From Protonemura montana (lineage: Eukaryota > Arthropoda > Insecta > Plecoptera > Nemouridae): a stretch of 64,000 bases of DNA. Of this stretch, positions 58,606 through 64,000 are shown piece after piece (the first letter of the stretch is position 1; every line of letters starts with the position of its first letter). The notes beneath the pieces are model-generated. The model was not told the origin of the DNA, made no database searches, and saw only the letters and a list, made by a program, of their open reading frames with translations. The position numbers and the translations under genes were made by a program. The stretch covers positions 4,562,701 to 4,626,700 of the forward strand of contig OX387603.1 of NCBI GenBank assembly GCA_947568835.1. The letters run 5' to 3'.

Positions 58606-58964
58606 AATGTTTTCCGATTTTTTTTTTGTGTTGTAGTCTACATCATGCCACAATGATACCAGTCTTGTCCGTCATTTTTTTTTCCAATACTTACTAACCT
58701 TTTGAGCCTGTTTTTTTGATAAAAGACTTGTCCCTATATTCATGAATTGTGACCCCGGAAGGTAGTTCTTGTGAACTGCATAAAATTGAGACATAGCGAG
58801 AAATCAATTATTCATGTTTTGACCGCTCGCACTGTAAAGCGAAGTGATGTTCGGTGCAGTTTGGTGATGTTGGAAAAGCCATGAACAGCCGCCAATGAAG
58901 CTCGAGTCTTGCCTTGCTGTCGCCTGACATCGCTCACAGTTTAACTCTCATTTTAAACACTCAC

Positions 58965-59207
58965 CACGGATGTCTCGTCTGGAGTCAGTTTTTCCTCTGG
59001 CCGGGAAATGCTTGTCCAGTTTTCCTCGGGCGGCATTCGGGACACGTCATCCTGAGCGAATAACAAGGAAACTCTGACCGGGAATTGGTATCCATGGTAA
59101 CGTGGTGGTTCAGTCGGGAATAATGTTGCAGTCAACTCAACACAGGAGCAGATTGTTGTTGATTTGCGTCCAAGATGGCTGGCGTTGTAACATGGGGAAA
59201 ATATCAT
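58965..59207 (-). pseudogene. Segment B, copy 1: exon-like, possibly chemoreceptor-related
   Basis: The minus-strand frame runs YNASHLG, ICSCVELTATLFPTEPPRY, HGYQFPVRVSLLFAQDD, ENWTSISRPEEKLTPDETSV, and ends at a donor GTGAGT (58964-58959). The LFP...HGYxxxVRVSLL pattern recalls the ligand-binding-domain start of insect ionotropic receptors (LFPDKLRNLHGYxLRVSLF), but this is from memory and weak. No signal peptide or upstream exon is identified and a stop precedes the ATG, so it is either an internal exon or a gene fragment. Confidence 0.4.
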
Positions 59208-60044
59208 GGGCGCGGTTGGGGTTGCTTAGGCCTGAGCCTAAGAGACTAATATTCCTACCGCTCACAACCTAAGAAGAGCAAGGGGCGGGTATAATTAACC
59301 TTAGCTACTACAAAGCGATCAGTGATCCACGGAATTCGATAATAAAATAAAATAAGTATAATTATTTATTATTTGTGGTCCATGCTCTTGTTTAATAATG
59401 GGCGCTGAGAACTTAAAGAGACCTCAAAACAAAACAAAAGACAGTTTTGTTTTGACGTGAAAAACAAACTGATCGGCCCTGAATACTTTTGCCAGAAAGA
59501 AATAACACAATAAAGACATTCGGGCCAAGATGAGTCCAAGAACAAACAGCCAAACTGTTACCTCAATTGATAATTAATCCTCGAACTGTTAAGCACCCAG
59601 CTTTTGTCCAGCTTTGTCTGCACTTTGAGGCCAAAACCTGTACAATGACAGGCGTCATCGCGTTGCGTCATGTCTGGCCAATCTAACAAAACTGTTTCAA
59701 CAAACCAGCAAGTGATGTTTGCACAACGTACTCCAAAGAAGTCCACTAACAGTGGTTGGTAACATGTTAGCATTGCGGGGCTTCCAATCCACTGACTTCA
59801 GATAGCAAGTTACCTTTTTTGACAAAAGCATATTCATGTGTTAAATGACTACAGCATCGCAAGATTTAAGCGCGACTTTGATCGGTTGCGTTTTAAAAGA
59901 AACTTTCGTGTCCTGTCAAAAAATGTGGTGTCTTCGAGGGTAAAAACGGGCAAAGGTTGGCCTTTGTGAATTTAGCACCACAACAAATCATGTCTTAGAA
60001 ATTAGACTGTAAGAATCAGTAAGACAGCTAGGACATGTTGTTTT

Positions 60045-60170
60045 GCGAAAGCGTGTAGCAGGTTCTCTTACCGATTGCCGAAAGTTCAGTAGTTTTTTTT
60101 TTCGTCTGCAAAGTGTCTGTACCGCATGGAGGTCATCGAAGCAGATTGGATTAATGGTTTCTTGCGCAGT
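60045..60170 (-). pseudogene. Segment A, copy 2
   Basis: This matches segment A copy 1 over about 120 bases, including the run AGCAGGTTCTCTTACC and the GTTTCTTGCGCA-like end. A stop and frame changes relative to copy 1 show decay. Confidence 0.45.
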
Positions 60171-60267
60171 TAAACAATTTGTCGATTTTCATTAAGTGTC
60201 AGCCGCAATAAGACCTGTCATGTCCATTGTGTTCAAACACAGTTTGAGATTTGAGTTTGAGATTTGA

Positions 60268-60440
60268 TATTCGGGACACGTCAATAACAAGGAAACTCTG
60301 ATCGGGAATTGGTATCCATGGTAACGTGGTGGTTCAGTCGGGAATAATGTTGCTGTCAGCTCAACACAGGAGCAGATTGTTGGTGACTCGCCTCCAAGAT
60401 GGCTGGCGTTGTAACGTGGCAACAAAGGGGAAAGGATATT
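60268..60440 (-). pseudogene. Segment B, copy 2: exon-like, possibly chemoreceptor-related
   Basis: The frame YNASHLGGES, PTICSCVELTATLFPTEPPR, YHGYQFPIRVSLLLT is nearly identical to copy 1, then leaves homology (CPEYQISNS) where copy 1 has AQDDVSR. So copy 2 is cut after RVSLL. Upstream in frame lies a hydrophobic stretch (LPLLPLWLKFLLLFAYLNIL) with no ATG start, which may be intron sequence or a signal-like segment. The gap between segments B and A is shorter here than in copy 1. Confidence 0.4.
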
Positions 60441-60499
60441 TAGATAGGCAAAGAGTAGTAGGAATTTAAGCCATAGTGGCAATAGCGGCAGTCCCAATT

Positions 60500-62150
60500 C
60501 GGTCCTAGTTCAAGGTATCAATTTTGAAAATTCCTGATTTCCGTGACAGTTTGTGCGCATTAAAAAGTCAAAACGAGCCTCTTTATTCGGAGTGAATCTG
60601 ACAGAGCAGCCTGTCCAAGTTGTTGCCAACACACAGTCAATCTTTCCGGACTACATAAAATGCAGTAAAAGTCATCTGAAACGAAACGATGAAAATCTCG
60701 GGACGCAACAATCGAGTTTTCAAATGAAATCGGAAGTGTTGAGATTATATCATCGGCCATGGATGTACAAGAGGCTAGATGAAAATGTGCCAGCTCCGGC
60801 CCAAATCGTTAACCTGATTTGAGTGTTGCTTACTCGATTGCGATTCAGTATCAATAGTTACATTTTATTAGAGAACATTCGAGTGGTCGCAGAGTTGCTA
60901 ACTCTCTTGAAGCAACGAACTGTCTCCAATTCGTTCATTAGATCAGTTTCAAGGCGGTGACCAAATATGTGTTTAGTGTTTTGTGATTCGTGATTGTTGC
61001 TAATCGGTGAAGAGATAAAAAGTGATGCTAAATTCACTTAAAGAACGGTGAATGAAAATAAAATCCTACATTCTGAATCTTAATTAGATGAAAGAGAAAA
61101 CAGGTCTCTGCTCGCTCAAATGGCTTACAAATTTGAATTCAAGTTAAACGGGAAACAGATAAAAACGGAAAAATCGTTATGTATCGTGAAATAATGTCAC
61201 ACACTTTTGACAGCCAAACATTAGAAACTTATTGGAATTTCGGAATGATTACGAGCGCTTAAATTGTCTCAGAAAATAAAGATGATGAAAATATTCCACA
61301 AATATAAATATAACCACTGTAAAAACATTGTACTCAAGTGCATTGCTAGGTAATTTGGTGAATTGAGAAACAACCACAGCTCCACCAAGTCATACAATGT
61401 GGCCATAAAGAAGGTAAATGCAGAACACATTCTATAAAAGTGGTCAATTTCTTCTACACCAGGATAATTTCATCATCAGTTTGTAAACTATCTTTCGATA
61501 TTAATTGAACAATTGCGTTTGGGACTACGTCAACGCAGTGCGTGGCCGGGTAGAAATGTAATTAAGTCAGGTACAAAGTAGCAATGTGGTAAATTTACAT
61601 GTTGAGAAAATAAATTTCCACTACCACCTTGGTTCCAAAGAATGATTCCAAGAAGGTAGAATTTGAATTTTTTACAGCCTTTCGGGATCTTCACCTACAC
61701 TATGAGTGTTTCAACGGTTCTGAAATTTTCATACAAAACCAACCATCGCACGTTACGATACGTACAAGGAAAATATTCGCATTTCAGAGGTAGAGGTCAT
61801 TACTATTTAACATTCCAATACATGTAAAAAGTTTTTATTTTATTTCCAAAAAGTTTCCTTATACCCAACTCTCTAACTGCGATGACTTTCTGCTATCTGC
61901 GAGCTCTACTGAATTGGCAATTGTGCGTGCCCGACAATGACGATTATGCGTAATGACATCACAGACGAATGATGGTTGATATTGATGCCGAACACTTTCT
62001 CGTCGCTACTGAGACATCGCACCAATATCAATGCCAAAACGATAGACGTAAACGCACGTGTGCGAACCTCTGGCGTAACTCTGCCCGTTAGATTGTGAAA
62101 ATTGAAGCTTTGTGAGTAATTGAGATCTTAACAGTCGTTTGTTTCCCTCA
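60500..62150. other. Intergenic DNA, nothing firmly supported
   Basis: A minus frame at 60760-60560 (SFENSIVASRDFHRFVSDDF...) and a plus frame at 60553-60822 overlap. Neither is flanked by clear splice sites. The minus frame could belong upstream of segment B copy 2, but I cannot show this. Confidence 0.35.
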
Positions 62151-62156
62151 CTGCGA

Positions 62157-62464
62157 AGAAGCGGACACTCGCCGTCACCTCTGTGCTGGACATTCCGTGA
62201 CAGGGTGCTTGTTTCGCTCCACACAAAGAAGTGGACACTCGCCGTCGCCTCTGGGCTGGACATTCCGTGACAGGGTGCTTGTTTCGCTCCACGCAAAGGA
62301 GCGGACACTCGCCGTCGCCTCTGTGCTGGACATTCCATGACAGGGTGCTTGTTTCACTCCACGCAAAGGAGCGGACACTCGCGGTCACCTCTGAGCTGGA
62401 CATTCCGTGACAGGGTGCTTGTTTCGCTCCACGCAAAGGAGCGGACACTCGCCGTCGCCTCTTT
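62157..62464 (+). repeat. 70-bp satellite, island F (about 4.4 units)
   Basis: Forward-orientation units start in mid-unit after CTGCGAAGAAG and end at GTCGCCTCTTTGATAG. The first units show ACACAAAGAAGTGG variants. Confidence 0.95.
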
Positions 62465-62469
62465 GATAG

Positions 62470-64000
62470 TTGAATGTGCGTTGATTAGGGCCGGAATGGC
62501 GACATACTTGGATCTGCTGATTTCATCAAGACTGATAAACTGGTCGGACCTTTGAAAAGTCATAGCAAATCAAAATTAATTAGACAGCTCTGAAGCTTCT
62601 GTTCTTTATTTCACGGAAACCGGTCCTGATTTGGCAGGCGCCTACTAGGACGTAATGTTTAATTGGAAGTTCGACATTGGCACAGACTTGCGTGACCTAA
62701 TTCGATCAAAGAATTGACCCGCAATGAGAATTATGCGTCTTTGGCGCTTCAATGATGTGACTGCCATCAATAAGTTTAATTTTAATTTTAGAGAAGGTGG
62801 AAGTGAGCTTCGCTCTCCACCTCAATAGCAGCTAAACCAGCGCATACGATGACTACACTGAGATGGAAACGAAATAAAAATCTGATAGGAAATGAACACT
62901 CCAATTTCCTTGCCGCGGTATCAGCACAAAGGGACGATGCTTTGCTTTGAATGCTGATCCAACGCCGTAATAACGATAATAATATTTATATAATGTTTTC
63001 AATTAGCAGAAGAATCGCACCGTTACAGCAATGCGTGGGTAATGGTTGTGGTCACACTCCAACTAGTATTGCAATTTCCATTGTCTATCATTATTAACAC
63101 ATTCGCGTAATACACATATAACCACTATCTGTCCATTTGCAATAATAAAATCCAGCGAAAATTAGCATTTATGCAAATACTCCTAATACTCTAATAATAT
63201 TTCACAAGAACACTCCTCATGTAAGTAAAATATTTTACACGAGGAGTGGTTTCCATCCAGACTTCAAGTTTAAACGCTAAGCAAGCGCAAGGGGGTTGGT
63301 GGGTTGCATGGGGTGCCATGGGTTGGAAAAAATGGATGCAATTTTTTTTGTTTTGTACGTTTGTTCGCGACTATGCCTTGTAAACTTTGAAATTTTGCAT
63401 TTATTTTGTGTTCTTGGGAAAGTCTATACCGATTTTTAGCAGCAACATAATATAATTTCAACAAGAAAGAGTAATTTGTTTAAACTGCAACGGTTACGAA
63501 AGATGCTGATGGATGAAAAGTTATTGTAGGTTAATCTTAAACCGTGAAATAGTTTTACCTCGAGGAAACTATCAATTTCAATATGAACCAACATTAAGGC
63601 CATTAAGTGGTTTGTGATCCGGAACTATCGCCCACCAACGAAAGTGTGGATTGCCTCAAAACCTAGTGCCACTTATTCTATATCGAGCACATAAATTCCA
63701 CTCGCGACGAAACCAGTATATTTCTGCTGCTGTTTTGTAGAACTCACAGTTAAAGTTTTCTCAATTTTTAAACCCATCATTCTTCACACTATTTCTAAAT
63801 CAATTCGAAACAATGCGCACCCTAAGCAAATAACCTTCTCTTTTTTTTAATCTTTACCTTCGAACCGATCGCGGCGGTTACCGTCTTTGCAAGCCAAGTC
63901 GAAAATGGTGCCAAAGCAATTTTGTCGGCATTCAAATTCTCGAATGACCGTCAACATAGGAATTACTCTTCGTGTCCGTTTATAGCATTAGATCGATCGG
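62470..64000. other. AT-rich intergenic DNA to the window end
   Basis: I see no satellite unit, SINE copy, box pair or exon-like frame. The minus frame at 63270-63464 is short and featureless. Confidence 0.4.

Overview
The window comes from a nuclear eukaryotic genome, most likely an arthropod and probably an insect. The genes are split by short GT-AG introns with alternating AT-rich introns and GC-richer exons. The NDUFB7 protein resembles the insect form (MGN start, RKERV..AT, FERERRLLQRK). One promoter has insect-style TATA and initiator spacing. Sequences matching the Drosophila-type CTCF core AGGTGGCGCT are present. No prokaryotic features (operons, Shine-Dalgarno starts, CRISPR) are seen. 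The genus cannot be fixed from the sequence alone.

Genes lie in the first 25 kb. Bases 1-7200 are mostly mobile-element debris: two nested-palindrome (foldback) elements carrying CTCF-like motifs, a 1-kb inverted repeat, and several tRNA-like SINE heads. At 7.3-9.9 kb on the minus strand I assembled a three-exon gene for a secreted protein of 233 residues. It ends in Arg/Pro-rich 31-residue repeats that alternate with acidic spacers. At 12.3-14.4 kb on the plus strand is a three-exon gene for a 132-residue protein that I do not recognise. From 16.0 to 24.4 kb three conserved genes can be reconstructed exon by exon with matching phases: NDUFB7 (complex I, minus), a short NEK-like protein kinase (plus, divergent from NDUFB7 across 188 bp), and the U2 snRNP A' protein (minus, convergent with the kinase).

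From 25 to 64 kb I find no convincing intact gene. The region is built from a few repeat families. A 70-bp satellite occurs in six separate islands in both orientations. A 41-bp satellite occurs in two islands plus isolated monomers, one of them inside a kinase intron. A 5S-rRNA-derived SINE is present in at least seven copies. A duplicated minus-strand exon near 59-60 kb may come from a chemoreceptor-like gene family, but that assignment is weak. A tRNA-like gene (55.34 kb), a candidate non-coding first exon (about 52.9-53.05 kb) and a TATA/initiator pair (56.4 kb) are the other signals in this half.

The conserved genes are housekeeping genes (respiration, splicing, signalling) and show no sign of working together. 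The items most likely to be new are the secreted repeat protein, the satellite islands with stop-free frames, and the palindrome carrying convergent CTCF-like sites.
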